Part shown: positions 34,849 through 43,580 of the stretch, in pieces
How the letters are laid out: each line of letters begins with the position of its first letter
Numbering within the stretch: position 1 is the first letter of the stretch
From: JAHOYW01 sp963664605
GTDB lineage: Bacteria; Verrucomicrobiota; Lentisphaeria; Victivallales; Victivallaceae
Direction of reading: 5' to 3'
Length of the DNA: 64,000 nucleotides
NCBI GenBank assembly: GCA_963664605.1
Contig: OY761536.1
Coordinates: 2,046,001 to 2,110,000, forward strand
Program-made: the position numbers and the translations under genes
The notes under the pieces: model-generated
Told to the model about the DNA's origin: nothing
The model's input: the letters and a program-made list of their open reading frames with translations, nothing else
The model's database searches: none

Positions 34849-35691
34849 ATGGAAATTTTTATTGCAGCAGTTGTTGCCATGGCGGTCATCGGGATTGTTC
34901 TCGGGGCCATTATTGGTGTAGCCGCGAAAGTATTTAAAGTGGAGGTCGATCCGAGAATCGAGCTGGTTACTGAGCTTCTGCCCGGAGCTAACTGCGGTGG
35001 GTGCGGTAAAGCCGGCTGCGGTGAACTCGCGAAAGCGATTGTTGCCGGCGAAGAAAACCCAAGCAAATGCCCCGTAGCTTCTCAGGAGCAGATTTCCGCC
35101 ATTGCCAAGGCTTTGGGGGTGGAAGTCGGGGATGCCGTTAAAAAGGTCGCTGTTGTATTTTGCGGCGGGGATCACAATCAGGAAAAAGTACAGACTCTTT
35201 ATAACGGTATTAGCGACTGTGTTTCAGCTTCGCTGATTGCGGGGGGGCCTAAAGGCTGTGCCTATGGTTGTCTTGGAATGGGAAGCTGTGCCCGCGCCTG
35301 CCCGTTCAATGCTATTGAAATGGTTAACGGCCTGGCGGTGGTTCACCCTGAGCTTTGTGTAGGATGCGGTGCATGTGTTTCGACTTGTCCGCGTAATTTA
35401 ATAAAACTAGTACCGCAAGACGCAAACGTTCATATTTACTGCAGCTCACCGGAAAAAGGCGCCGCTAAAATGAAAGTGTGTGCGGTTCCGTGTATTGGCT
35501 GCCGTAAATGTGTAAAAGGCGGAGAAGAAGATCAATTCATAGTTGACGGTTTTAAAGTAAGTGTGAATTATGATGCTGAAAAGCTCGTTGATACCAGTAT
35601 TTTCGAAACAGTAAAATGTCCTACCGGCTGTCTGCTTTCTGAAGCTGAGCATGTGAAAATCGAAGAAGCTAAAAATAGTGAGGTGGCATAA
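34849..35691 (+). CDS. rnfB: Rnf complex ferredoxin-type subunit RnfB
   Basis: N-terminal membrane helix (MEIFIAAVVAMAVIGIVLGAI), then the 4Fe-4S motif NCGGCGKAGCGELA ... KCPVA. Two ferredoxin clusters follow (CAYGCLGMGSCARACPF, CVGCGACVSTCP), and further cysteines (CAVPCIGCRKCVKG, VKCPTGC) make a third set. It is the electron entry site from ferredoxin on the cytoplasmic face. 280 residues. It overlaps rnfC by one base (TAATG), so it is translationally coupled. Confidence 0.95.
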   Translation: MEIFIAAVVAMAVIGIVLGAIIGVAAKVFKVEVDPRIELVTELLPGANCGGCGKAGCGELAKAIVAGEENPSKCPVASQEQISAIAKALGVEVGDAVKKVAVVFCGGDHNQEKVQTLYNGISDCVSASLIAGGPKGCAYGCLGMGSCARACPFNAIEMVNGLAVVHPELCVGCGACVSTCPRNLIKLVPQDANVHIYCSSPEKGAAKMKVCAVPCIGCRKCVKGGEEDQFIVDGFKVSVNYDAEKLVDTSIFETVKCPTGCLLSEAEHVKIEEAKNSEVA

Positions 35692-37016
35692 TGAGTAAAA
35701 CGAAAGGACTCACTTTTAAAGGCGGTATTCATCCAAGTAAAGATGGTAAGGATCTTTCTCGTTCTGCCGCTATTCAGGATGCTCCTCTGCTTGAAGAATA
35801 TCAGCTCATAATACAGCAGAATATCGGAGCTCCTCCAAAATTACTTGTCGCTAAAGGCGATGAGGTTAAAAAAGGCCAGATAATCGCCGAAGCCGGAGGT
35901 TTTGTTTCTGTGCCTCTGCATTCTCCTACAAGTGGAAAAATTTCGAAGATTGATACTATCCCGGGGCCGATGGGCGTACCGGTTCAGGCTGTTTTTATTG
36001 CCGCTGACGGTGAAGACCAATGGGGTGAGCTAATGCCGTCTATCGATTGGAAAACTGCTGAGCCGCAATCTATTAAAGACCGTATCCGCGATGCCGGGAT
36101 TGTCGGTATGGGGGGCGCGGCTTTTCCTACTCATGTAAAACTTTCACCTCCGCCGGAAAAGAAAATAGACTGTTTGATTCTGAACGGCGCGGAGTGTGAG
36201 CCATATTTGACCGCAGATCATCGCTTAATGCTAGAATATCCTGAGAAAGTACTTGCTGGCGCTGCTATTCTTGGCAGGTCCCTCGGTGTGAACGATATTT
36301 ATATTGGCGTTGAAGTAAATAAGATGGATGCTATTGACACTCTTCTGAAAAAGGCTGATGAATACGGAGTTAAGATTGTCGGATTGCAGGTTAAATATCC
36401 GCAGGGCGCTGAAAAGCATTTGATTAGTGCCATAACAAAACGCGAAGTCCCGACTGGAGGATTGCCGATGGATGTTGGCTGTGTCGTTCAGAATGTCGGC
36501 AGTGCCGCAGCAGTAGCCGATGCGGTAGTTGAAGGTAAGCCTTTGATTGACCGTATTACTACAGTTACCGGCGAACCGGTCAAGAATCCAAGTAATTGGC
36601 GTTTGAAATTGGGTACTCCGGTTGTAGAGGCGATTAAATTTGCCGGTGGAGTTGTTTGTGAACCAGCTAAAATTATTCTCGGCGGCCCGATGATGGGATT
36701 TGCGCAGAAATCTCTGGAAGTGACTGTTTGCAAAAACACTTCAGGTATACTGTTGATGAAAAGAGAGGACATTACTCAATATCAGTCTACCGCTTGTATT
36801 CGCTGCGGCAAATGTCTTGATGCCTGTCCGATGAATCTGCAACCCGGTTCCCTTAGTGCGGCTATTGAAAGCGAGAAGTTTGATCTCGCGGCTAAGAATA
36901 ATGTTATGGACTGCGTGGAATGCGGTTCATGTGCTTATATCTGCCCTTCAAACCGTCCGCTGGTGCAGCATTTCCGCCGTGCCAAAGCCGAAATCCGTAA
37001 TCGTTCAAAAAAATAA
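35691..37016 (+). CDS. rnfC: Rnf complex NADH-binding subunit RnfC
   Basis: 441 residues, the compact form. It shows the N-terminal KGGIHPSKDGKD, an RnfC barrel-sandwich segment, the Complex-I 51-kDa-like flavin/NADH fold (GIVGMGGAAFPTHVKL, LILNGAECEPYLTADHRLM) and two 4Fe-4S motifs (CIRCGKCLDACPMNLQP, CVECGSCAYICPSNRPL). It binds FMN and exchanges electrons with NAD(H). It lacks the long repeated C-terminal tail of E. coli RsxC. Confidence 0.95.
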   Translation: MSKTKGLTFKGGIHPSKDGKDLSRSAAIQDAPLLEEYQLIIQQNIGAPPKLLVAKGDEVKKGQIIAEAGGFVSVPLHSPTSGKISKIDTIPGPMGVPVQAVFIAADGEDQWGELMPSIDWKTAEPQSIKDRIRDAGIVGMGGAAFPTHVKLSPPPEKKIDCLILNGAECEPYLTADHRLMLEYPEKVLAGAAILGRSLGVNDIYIGVEVNKMDAIDTLLKKADEYGVKIVGLQVKYPQGAEKHLISAITKREVPTGGLPMDVGCVVQNVGSAAAVADAVVEGKPLIDRITTVTGEPVKNPSNWRLKLGTPVVEAIKFAGGVVCEPAKIILGGPMMGFAQKSLEVTVCKNTSGILLMKREDITQYQSTACIRCGKCLDACPMNLQPGSLSAAIESEKFDLAAKNNVMDCVECGSCAYICPSNRPLVQHFRRAKAEIRNRSKK

Positions 37017-37033
37017 CATAAAGAGAATTAAAC

Positions 37034-38197
37034 ATGAGTGAAGAAATAAAAAAGGAAGTTGCGGCAGAGGCGGCGGAAGCCGCGCCGAAAGCTGAAATGC
37101 AGCTTCCGAAAGGAAATGAGCTGGTACTCAGTTCTTCACCGCATATCCATGCGGACGAAGACGTTCAACAGGTGATGTTGAAAGTTATAATTGCCTTGAT
37201 GCCCGCGGTTTTCGCTGGGATGCTGTTCTTTGGAACCGCTGCGATTATGGTGATAGTATATTGTATCGTTTTTTCAGTTGCGGCTGAAATGATTTGGTGC
37301 AAGTTGGCTGGCAAACCGCTTGATACAGTTAAGGATTTCAGCGCGGTCCTTACCGGGTTGCTGCTGGCGATGAACTTATCAGCCGGTGTACCGTGGTGGC
37401 TGTGCCTTATAGGGGCATTTCTGGCTATCTGGCTGGGTAAACAGGTTTTTGGCGGTTTGGGGCACAACCCCTTTAATCCGGCGCTGGTTGCCAGGGTTGC
37501 TTTGCTGATTGCGCTTCCTAAATATATGACCAGCTGGGTTCCGACCATATATATGAATGGTAATGTTTCAAGTTATGCTGAGAAGTTTTTCACTCCTGCG
37601 GCATGGAGCAATGTTTTAAGTGAACAGCTTGACGGCGTAACTTGTGCGACTCCGCTTGGCGTTGTGTCCACCACGGAAAAAGTTCTGCAAGACGGGCAGG
37701 GGATGTTTGCCAATATCGCCAATCCTGAAGCCTACTGGCAGTATTTTCTTGGGAATATGGGTGGTTGTCTTGGAGAAACTTCCGCTCTGGCGTTGTTGAT
37801 TGGCGGAATAATGTTGATTATCTTTAAATTGATAAAATGGCAGGTTCCGGTATTTTATATTGGTACTGTTGCGGTGTTCACGGCAATAATAAACTACTTT
37901 TTTCCCGGGGTTACTCCTCCGCCATTATTCCATATACTTAGCGGCGGTTTGATGCTGGGAGCTGTTTTTATGGCTACTGATATGGTGACTTCGCCAATGA
38001 CTAAAAAAGGCGCGGTGATCTTTGGTATCGGTTGTGGAATTATAACCTGTATTATCCGTATCTGGGGTAATTATCCTGAAGGCGTGAGTTTCGCTATATT
38101 GTTTATGAATTCACTGGTTCCTTTGATTGACAGATTCGCTACTAAGAAACCGTTTGGTTATCATGCCAGGGAAGATAAAGAAGGAGCAAAAGCATGA
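37034..38197 (+). CDS. rnfD: Rnf complex membrane flavoprotein RnfD
   Basis: 387 residues with about nine to ten helices. The covalent-FMN motif is DGVTCATPLG with T206 as the likely flavinylated residue; the usual second Gly of SGAT is Cys here. GGLMLGAVFMATDMVTSPMT near the end is the second family motif. Compared with common RnfD it has a ~26-residue acidic/Ala-rich N-tail (EEIKKEVAAEAAEAAPKA). It ends overlapping rnfG by four bases (ATGA). Confidence 0.94.
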   Translation: MSEEIKKEVAAEAAEAAPKAEMQLPKGNELVLSSSPHIHADEDVQQVMLKVIIALMPAVFAGMLFFGTAAIMVIVYCIVFSVAAEMIWCKLAGKPLDTVKDFSAVLTGLLLAMNLSAGVPWWLCLIGAFLAIWLGKQVFGGLGHNPFNPALVARVALLIALPKYMTSWVPTIYMNGNVSSYAEKFFTPAAWSNVLSEQLDGVTCATPLGVVSTTEKVLQDGQGMFANIANPEAYWQYFLGNMGGCLGETSALALLIGGIMLIIFKLIKWQVPVFYIGTVAVFTAIINYFFPGVTPPPLFHILSGGLMLGAVFMATDMVTSPMTKKGAVIFGIGCGIITCIIRIWGNYPEGVSFAILFMNSLVPLIDRFATKKPFGYHAREDKEGAKA

Positions 38198-38892
38198 AGA
38201 AACTTAAAGAAACTGAAAATATTTTTGTGTTGGGGATTTTTCTCGGTATATGCGGTGCGATAGCTGCTTTGGCGTTGGCCTTTGTTGATAAACAGACGAA
38301 AGAACCGATCGAGAAAATGAAAATGCTGGCGGTTAATAATGCTTTGAAACAAGTCTTGCCAGCTTTTGATAATTCTCCTGGAAATAACACTTTCAATAAA
38401 GATGGCGTGACTTTTTACGGTGCCAGAAAGAATGGTAAACTTGTAGCAGTTGCGGCTTCCGGTTCCACAATGAAAGGATATGCTGGTAAAATTGTCGCTA
38501 TGGTCGGTTTGGAGCTTGACGGCAAAGTCCGTACGATTGCGCTTGTCGACGGCAAAAAACTTTCAGCCGTATTGGTTACAGAACAGAAAGAAACTCCTGG
38601 ACTGGGAACGGTAGTATGTGAACGCAAGCGGCAGAAAACCATTGTCAGCATATTTGAGAAACCGGGTAAAAACGCTGATCTTCCGGCGACAAACAAAATA
38701 CTTGACCAGTTTGCTGATAAAAAAGCAGGTAAAACTCCGTGGCAAGTCAAAAAAGATGGTGGCGACTTTGATTACATGACCGGGGCGACTATTTCAAGTA
38801 AAGCTGTTACCGGCGTTGTTTACAAAATCGCCCATACTTTTGTTGTGAACCGCAAAGAAATTATTAAAGAGCTTTCAAAAGCTGAAAAATAG
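38194..38892 (+). CDS. rnfG: Rnf complex FMN subunit RnfG
   Basis: 232 residues: one N-terminal helix (IFVLGIFLGICGAIAALALAFVD), then a periplasmic FMN-binding domain. The flavinylation motif DYMTGATISSKAV has T199 as the attachment residue (FMN is attached by the separate ApbE transferase, which is not in this window). GYAGKIVAMVGLELDGKVRTIALVD and TPGLGT are typical. It carries electrons between RnfD and the membrane subunits. Confidence 0.94.
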   Translation: MKKLKETENIFVLGIFLGICGAIAALALAFVDKQTKEPIEKMKMLAVNNALKQVLPAFDNSPGNNTFNKDGVTFYGARKNGKLVAVAASGSTMKGYAGKIVAMVGLELDGKVRTIALVDGKKLSAVLVTEQKETPGLGTVVCERKRQKTIVSIFEKPGKNADLPATNKILDQFADKKAGKTPWQVKKDGGDFDYMTGATISSKAVTGVVYKIAHTFVVNRKEIIKELSKAEK

Positions 38893-38904
38893 GGGACGCC
38901 AATT

Positions 38905-39594
38905 ATGAATTTAATAAAAGATTTCACCAAGGGTATCTGGAAAGAAAATCCGGTGCTGGTAATGCTTCTCGGCATGTGCCCGACGCTGGCGGTAACCAGT
39001 AATGCCGAAAACGGTTTGAGTATGGGGATCGCTACAACTTGCGTACTCCTCGGCTGTAATATCGTTATTTCATTGATACGCAATATCGTGCCTAAAAAAA
39101 TCCGTATTCCCGTATATATTGTAGTCATAGCTACTTTTGTAACTATTGTTGATCTGGTTATGAAAGCCTATGCTCCCCCTGCGATAAATAAAGCTCTGGG
39201 TATATTTATTCCGTTGATCGTAGTTAACTGTATTGTTCTCGGACGCGCGGAGGCTTTTGCTTCTAAAAACGGTGTTTTCCGCTCAATTCTCGATGGTTTG
39301 GGGATGGGACTTGGTTTTGCGCTGGCGCTGACTGCGCTTGGTGGGGCCCGCGAATTTTTGGCTTCCGGCTCACTGTTCCAGATAAAAATAATTATTCCGT
39401 GGAAAGTTGATTTCATGTTGTGGACAGGCGCGCCCGGCGCGTTCATTATTCTGGGATGTTTCCTTGCCGCTATGAACAAACTGAATATGCGAAAAGCGGT
39501 TAAAAATGGCGAAGTGTATATCCCGCCTCAAGGCTTGGACTGCCGCCATTGCCGTCTTTGTGATATCGGTGATGCCGCAGAAGAAATGAAATAA
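38905..39594 (+). CDS. rnfE: Rnf complex membrane subunit RnfE
   Basis: 229 residues, six helices. Family segments include LIKDFTKGIWKENPVLVMLLGMCPTLAVTSNAENGLSMG and IPLIVVNCIVLGRAEAF, which carries the conserved Cys of the intramembrane Fe site together with RnfA. The C-terminal tail ends GLDCRHCRLCDIGDAAEEMK, with three clustered cysteines (CxxCxxC). I do not recall these as standard for RnfE. Last gene of the operon; a T-run follows the stop without a good hairpin. Confidence 0.94.
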   Translation: MNLIKDFTKGIWKENPVLVMLLGMCPTLAVTSNAENGLSMGIATTCVLLGCNIVISLIRNIVPKKIRIPVYIVVIATFVTIVDLVMKAYAPPAINKALGIFIPLIVVNCIVLGRAEAFASKNGVFRSILDGLGMGLGFALALTALGGAREFLASGSLFQIKIIIPWKVDFMLWTGAPGAFIILGCFLAAMNKLNMRKAVKNGEVYIPPQGLDCRHCRLCDIGDAAEEMK

Positions 39595-39688
39595 TTTTTT
39601 ATAGCTCTTGCATGCTGTGGAATATGTGATATTTTACACCTTTTGATGATTTGCTTTAACAAACTGAAAACAAAGTTGAGAATAAGGT

Positions 39689-41059
39689 ATGAATAAGACA
39701 ATATTATGTATTGGAGCTGGATATGTTGGTGGCCCGACAATGGCGGTAATCGCTGATAATTGCCCTGATTACAAAGTTATAGTGGTTGATGTCAATGAGA
39801 AGCGTATTGCCGGATGGCAGTCTGAAACCTTGCCGATCTATGAACCGGGACTGAAGGCTGTTGTAGAACGTGCCCGGGGGCGCAACCTGTTCTTTTCCAC
39901 AGATGTTGTCGGGGGAATTAAAGAAGCTGATATAATTTTTGTCAGTGTCAATACTCCCACCAAAACTTTTGGAGACGGTGCAGGCAAGGCCGCTAATCTA
40001 CAGTATTGGGAAAAAACTGCCCGGGATATAATCGAGCATGCGGAAAGTGATAAGATTGTTATTGAGAAAAGCACTTTGCCGGTTCGTACTGCGGAAGCTA
40101 TGCACCGCATCTTGCAATCAAATACCAAAGGCCTTAATTTTGATATAATTTCCAATCCCGAGTTTATGGCTGAAGGAACAGCTATTGACGATCTGCAGAA
40201 TCCGGGACGTGTTCTTATCGGAGCGATGGAGGATGAATCCGGACAGAAAGCTTTGAAAATAGTGGCTGATATTTACAGAAACTGGGTTCCGGAAGAAAAA
40301 ATCAAGAAAACCAATGTCTGGAGCAGCGAATTGACTAAACTGGTTTCCAATGCTATGCTTGCACAGCGGATTTCGTCGGTCAACAGTATTTCTGCTCTTT
40401 GTGAAAAGACTGATGCCAATATTCTGGAAGTATCAAGCGCTATGGGGATGGATCCGCGCATAGGACCGAAATTTCTCCGTGCAAGTGTCGGGTTCGGCGG
40501 TTCATGTTTCAAAAAAGATATTCTCAATCTCGTATATCTCTGTGAATTCCACGGTCTGCCGGAAGTAGCGGCATATTGGGAACAGGTTGTTCTGATGAAT
40601 GATTATCAGGAAAAACGTTTTGTTCAGAATATAACTGCTAATATGTTTAATACTGTTGCCGGTAAAAAAATTGCTGTATTTGGTTTTGCTTTCAAAGCGG
40701 ATACTGGAGATACCCGTGAATCTCCGGCTATTTATGTCAGTAAATTATTGCTTGAGGAACACGCCACGCTGGCGATTCATGATCCGCAGGCTTTGGAATA
40801 CGCTAAACTTGATTTGGCTGACTGCGAAGGGGATATTGCATACGAAGCAGATCCTTACAAAGCCGCCGAAGGCGCGCACGCGATAGCTATTCTGACAGAA
40901 TGGAAGGAGTTCCTCGATTTAGATTTTGAAAGACTTTATGCTTCAATGGAGAAACCGGCGTTCATATTTGACGGACGCAACCTTCTGGATCATCAGAAAT
41001 TATTTAAAATTGGTTTTAACGTTTATCCCCTAGGACAGAAAGCTTTATCGCATCTTTAA
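39689..41059 (+). CDS. ugd: UDP-glucose 6-dehydrogenase
   Basis: 456 residues. It oxidises UDP-glucose to UDP-glucuronate for envelope or capsule glycans. The sequence is of the animal/plant-like UGDH type: ILCIGAGYVGGPTMAVIADNCPDYKVIVVDVNEKRI, VSVNTPTKTFG, STLPVRTAEAM, NPEFMAEGTAIDDLQNPGRVLIG, and the catalytic C273 in GFGGSCFKKDI. It lies alone after rnf. A good terminator follows. Confidence 0.96.
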   Translation: MNKTILCIGAGYVGGPTMAVIADNCPDYKVIVVDVNEKRIAGWQSETLPIYEPGLKAVVERARGRNLFFSTDVVGGIKEADIIFVSVNTPTKTFGDGAGKAANLQYWEKTARDIIEHAESDKIVIEKSTLPVRTAEAMHRILQSNTKGLNFDIISNPEFMAEGTAIDDLQNPGRVLIGAMEDESGQKALKIVADIYRNWVPEEKIKKTNVWSSELTKLVSNAMLAQRISSVNSISALCEKTDANILEVSSAMGMDPRIGPKFLRASVGFGGSCFKKDILNLVYLCEFHGLPEVAAYWEQVVLMNDYQEKRFVQNITANMFNTVAGKKIAVFGFAFKADTGDTRESPAIYVSKLLLEEHATLAIHDPQALEYAKLDLADCEGDIAYEADPYKAAEGAHAIAILTEWKEFLDLDFERLYASMEKPAFIFDGRNLLDHQKLFKIGFNVYPLGQKALSHL

Positions 41060-41098
41060 AGTAATGTAGTACAATACCTCGCCATTTTACTTTGCGCT

Positions 41099-41122
41099 GC
41101 CCTTTATTATAAGGGCTTTTAT
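41099..41122 (+). terminator. Rho-independent terminator of ugd
   Basis: GCCCTT and AAGGGC arms with a TATTAT loop are followed by TTTTAT. It starts about 40 bases past the ugd stop, and the stem is short but GC-containing. Confidence 0.65.
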
Positions 41123-41144
41123 AAAAAAACTTGCGCACACAGCG

Positions 41145-41330
41145 TTATTTTGTTAATTCTCCTGAACGGTATTGTTCAATAAAGTCTTCAGGATTGTCCA
41201 TTTCTTCTTCAATTCTGATAGTTCCATTTATCAGGTATACGATGGCTACAGGAATCAGCACGATTGTGAGGCAGAGTAGCCAGAATATTACAACACTACC
41301 CATAAATTCATTGCGAATTATCTTAGACAT
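41145..41330 (-). CDS. Small single-pass membrane protein, 61 aa
   Basis: No family recognised. MSKIIRNEF is followed by one hydrophobic helix (VVIFWLLCLTIVLIPVAIVYLI) and an acidic tail (IRIEEEMDNPEDFIEQYRSGELTK). A six-G ribosome site precedes the ATG at suitable distance, which together with the clear topology supports a real gene. It is on the opposite strand to ugd, converging on its terminator. It may be a small regulator or a subunit of a membrane complex. Confidence 0.6.
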   Translation of the reverse strand: MSKIIRNEFMGSVVIFWLLCLTIVLIPVAIVYLINGTIRIEEEMDNPEDFIEQYRSGELTK

Positions 41331-41531
41331 TCTATTACCCCCCTTATTATGTTAAAAACATTAATAAAATAGTTACAAGTATGATATATGCACTATACTA
41401 TGTTTACAAGTTTTTTTGTGCTTGAATTTGACTTTGTTGTTTTAAGGTGTAGACTAAATGCTTTTTGCGGATTATATTTATTATAGTCCTTAAGGGACTT
41501 GTTTTCTATAAATTGAAATACGGATTATAAA

Positions 41532-42278
41532 ATGTTACTAGGTGTTTTGGGTGATATACATGGCAATATTGAAGCTTTGACTTCAGTTTACAATAAACTG
41601 CTTGGGCTTGGCTGTCAGCGAATTGTTTGCCTCGGGGATGTTGTCGGATATGGTGCGTCACCGGGCGAGTGTATTGATTTTCTGAGAAACAGGGATATTA
41701 GCTGTATTAAAGGCAATCATGATTTTTTCGCTTTGGATCACCAAAAGGAATCTGACTGGGAAATGAAAGATTATGGTCGTGATGCCATAATATGGACCCA
41801 AAATCAGCTTAATGAAGAACAATTTAACTGGCTTGAAAGCTTGCCCTTTAATCTGGAGGTAGGCGGGGTGCAGTTTGTTCATTCATCCATGGAGAGTCTG
41901 GAAGGCGAATATTGGCCCTATATCCTGGATTCAAAGACAGCCCAGTTTCACTTTTATCTACAGGAATCCCAGGTGGCGTTTTGCGGACATATTCATATTC
42001 CTCTGCTTTTTACATGTTCTGACAGCAACGGAATAAAAATGGAAATGTTGAAGCCTAAAAATCTTGACCTGCAGTCAAATAATAAGTATTTAATAAGTCC
42101 TGGTGCAGTTGGACAACCGCGCGATCTCGATTGGCGCGCTTCTGCTGTAACCTATGATACTTTAAGCGGCAGAATTGAGCCGGTAAGGACCGAATACGAG
42201 GTCGCAAAAAGCAAAGAAAAAATTATCGCCGCCGGTTTGTCGGAAGATTTGGCTGAACGTCTTTCGAATGGAACATGA
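41532..42278 (+). CDS. Calcineurin-type metallophosphoesterase
   Basis: 248 residues with the metallophosphatase motif series: GDIHGN near residue 8, GDVVGYGASP, KGNHDFFALD, FVHSSME and FCGHIHIPLLF. It is the compact family that includes YfcE- and serine/threonine-phosphatase-like enzymes. The substrate is unknown. No signal peptide. Confidence 0.88.
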   Translation: MLLGVLGDIHGNIEALTSVYNKLLGLGCQRIVCLGDVVGYGASPGECIDFLRNRDISCIKGNHDFFALDHQKESDWEMKDYGRDAIIWTQNQLNEEQFNWLESLPFNLEVGGVQFVHSSMESLEGEYWPYILDSKTAQFHFYLQESQVAFCGHIHIPLLFTCSDSNGIKMEMLKPKNLDLQSNNKYLISPGAVGQPRDLDWRASAVTYDTLSGRIEPVRTEYEVAKSKEKIIAAGLSEDLAERLSNGT

Positions 42279-42308
42279 TTTTTCCAGTTATCAGTTCTTT
42301 ACTCACAA

Positions 42309-43373
42309 CTAGCTTTGCGTTCTGGAGTAACTCCCGAGTATTTTGAAGAATGAGCATGAGTTCTTCAATTCAGCAAAAGCGTTCTGTATGATTTTTTCGT
42401 CGCGGTGTCCCAGAATATCAATAAAGAAACAATATTCCCAGTTGGCATTCTTCATTGGCCGGCTTTCCACTTTTGTCATGGTTATACCAGCATCTTTGAA
42501 CGGCTTTATGCAGTCATAAAGCGCACCAATTTTGTCTTTTATCGCAAAGCAGATAGAGGTTTTATCATCGCCGGTCGGTTCTGTTTTTTGTTTTCCAAGA
42601 ATCAGGAAGCGGGTTGTATTATTACTGAAATCCTCAATGTTCTCAGCCAGTATATTTAATTTAAAGATTTCGGACGCAATCTTTCCTGAAATCGCGGCTG
42701 AACCTTTTTCGGCAACTGCTATCGAGGCGGCTTTAGGACTGCTTGCCGTTTCAATAAGGTCTGCGTTGGGCAGATTGCTTTGTAAATATTCGCGGCATTG
42801 TCCCAGTATCTGGATATGGCTATAGACCCGTTTTATCTGTTCGAATGGGCAATTAGCCATTAAATAATGGTGTATTGGAATATTGAGTTCTGCACATATG
42901 GATAAATTAGTATTTACCAAAGTATCCAGGGTGTGAGTTACTGCACCTTCGGTTGAATTTTCAACCGGAACGCAGCCGTAATCGCTTCTTTCCGCTTCAA
43001 TCGCCTTGAATACAGCCGCAATGGAATCTTCGTGATGGAATTCGACGCTGTTTCCGAATTTACTTAGAGCCGCCTGATGAGTAAAGGAGCCGGGTGAGCC
43101 GAAATAGGTTACTTTTAATGAGCTTTCCAGTTTAAGCGCACCGGACATGATTTCACGATATATATTGCGCAGAATATCATCAGTCATTGGACCTTTATTG
43201 TTTTTGCATATTTTTTCCAGCAATGCTTTTTCGCGTTCCGGAATGTAAATCGGGCTGCCGTTCTCTTTTTTCCACTGCCCGACTCTTTCAACTTCCTTGT
43301 AGCGCAAGTTCAGCAGCTCGACAATCTGCCGGTCTATTTCATCAATATTATTTCTAATTTTACTCAAAGGCAT
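42309..43373 (-). CDS. pheA: Chorismate mutase / prephenate dehydratase (P-protein)
   Basis: Bifunctional cytoplasmic enzyme of phenylalanine synthesis. It has an AroQ helical domain (KIRNNIDEIDRQIVELLNLRYKEVERVGQWK), a prephenate dehydratase domain (VTYFGSPGSFTHQAAL, GCVPVENSTEGAVTHTLD, NTTRFLILGKQ) and an ACT-type regulatory domain (GALYDCIKPFKDAGITMTKVESRP). ATG 43373 is preferred over an upstream GTG because GGTGAT sits a few bases before it. 354 residues, full length. Phenylalanine feedback through the ACT domain is expected. Confidence 0.96.
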   Translation of the reverse strand: MPLSKIRNNIDEIDRQIVELLNLRYKEVERVGQWKKENGSPIYIPEREKALLEKICKNNKGPMTDDILRNIYREIMSGALKLESSLKVTYFGSPGSFTHQAALSKFGNSVEFHHEDSIAAVFKAIEAERSDYGCVPVENSTEGAVTHTLDTLVNTNLSICAELNIPIHHYLMANCPFEQIKRVYSHIQILGQCREYLQSNLPNADLIETASSPKAASIAVAEKGSAAISGKIASEIFKLNILAENIEDFSNNTTRFLILGKQKTEPTGDDKTSICFAIKDKIGALYDCIKPFKDAGITMTKVESRPMKNANWEYCFFIDILGHRDEKIIQNAFAELKNSCSFFKILGSYSRTQS

Positions 43374-43495
43374 TAGTATCACCACAATTATTTATCTGTA
43401 AAGTCCTAATAAATTAGTATAAGATTAAGCTTTTGTCCAGTCTGAAGCTTTAAGTTCTTGCATTTTTATCAACAATCTGCTATTTTAGAGCTTTA

Positions 43496-43543
43496 GAGCT
43501 AATTTCAAAAATCATACTCGCGCCGGAGTTTTGAAATCAGCTC
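43496..43543 (+). promoter_or_regulatory. Long hairpin in the queC leader
   Basis: Arms of 15 bases (43496-43510 and 43529-43543) pair at 14 of 15 positions, enclosing an 18-base loop that itself can form ACTC/GAGT. It lies ~38 bases before ATG 43581 and is followed by TTTATTA. It does not match the preQ1-I consensus I know. It could be an RNA leader structure, attenuator or DNA operator. Confidence 0.45.
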
Positions 43544-43580
43544 TTTATTACTGAAAACTCCATATCAGGATTTAATTATT

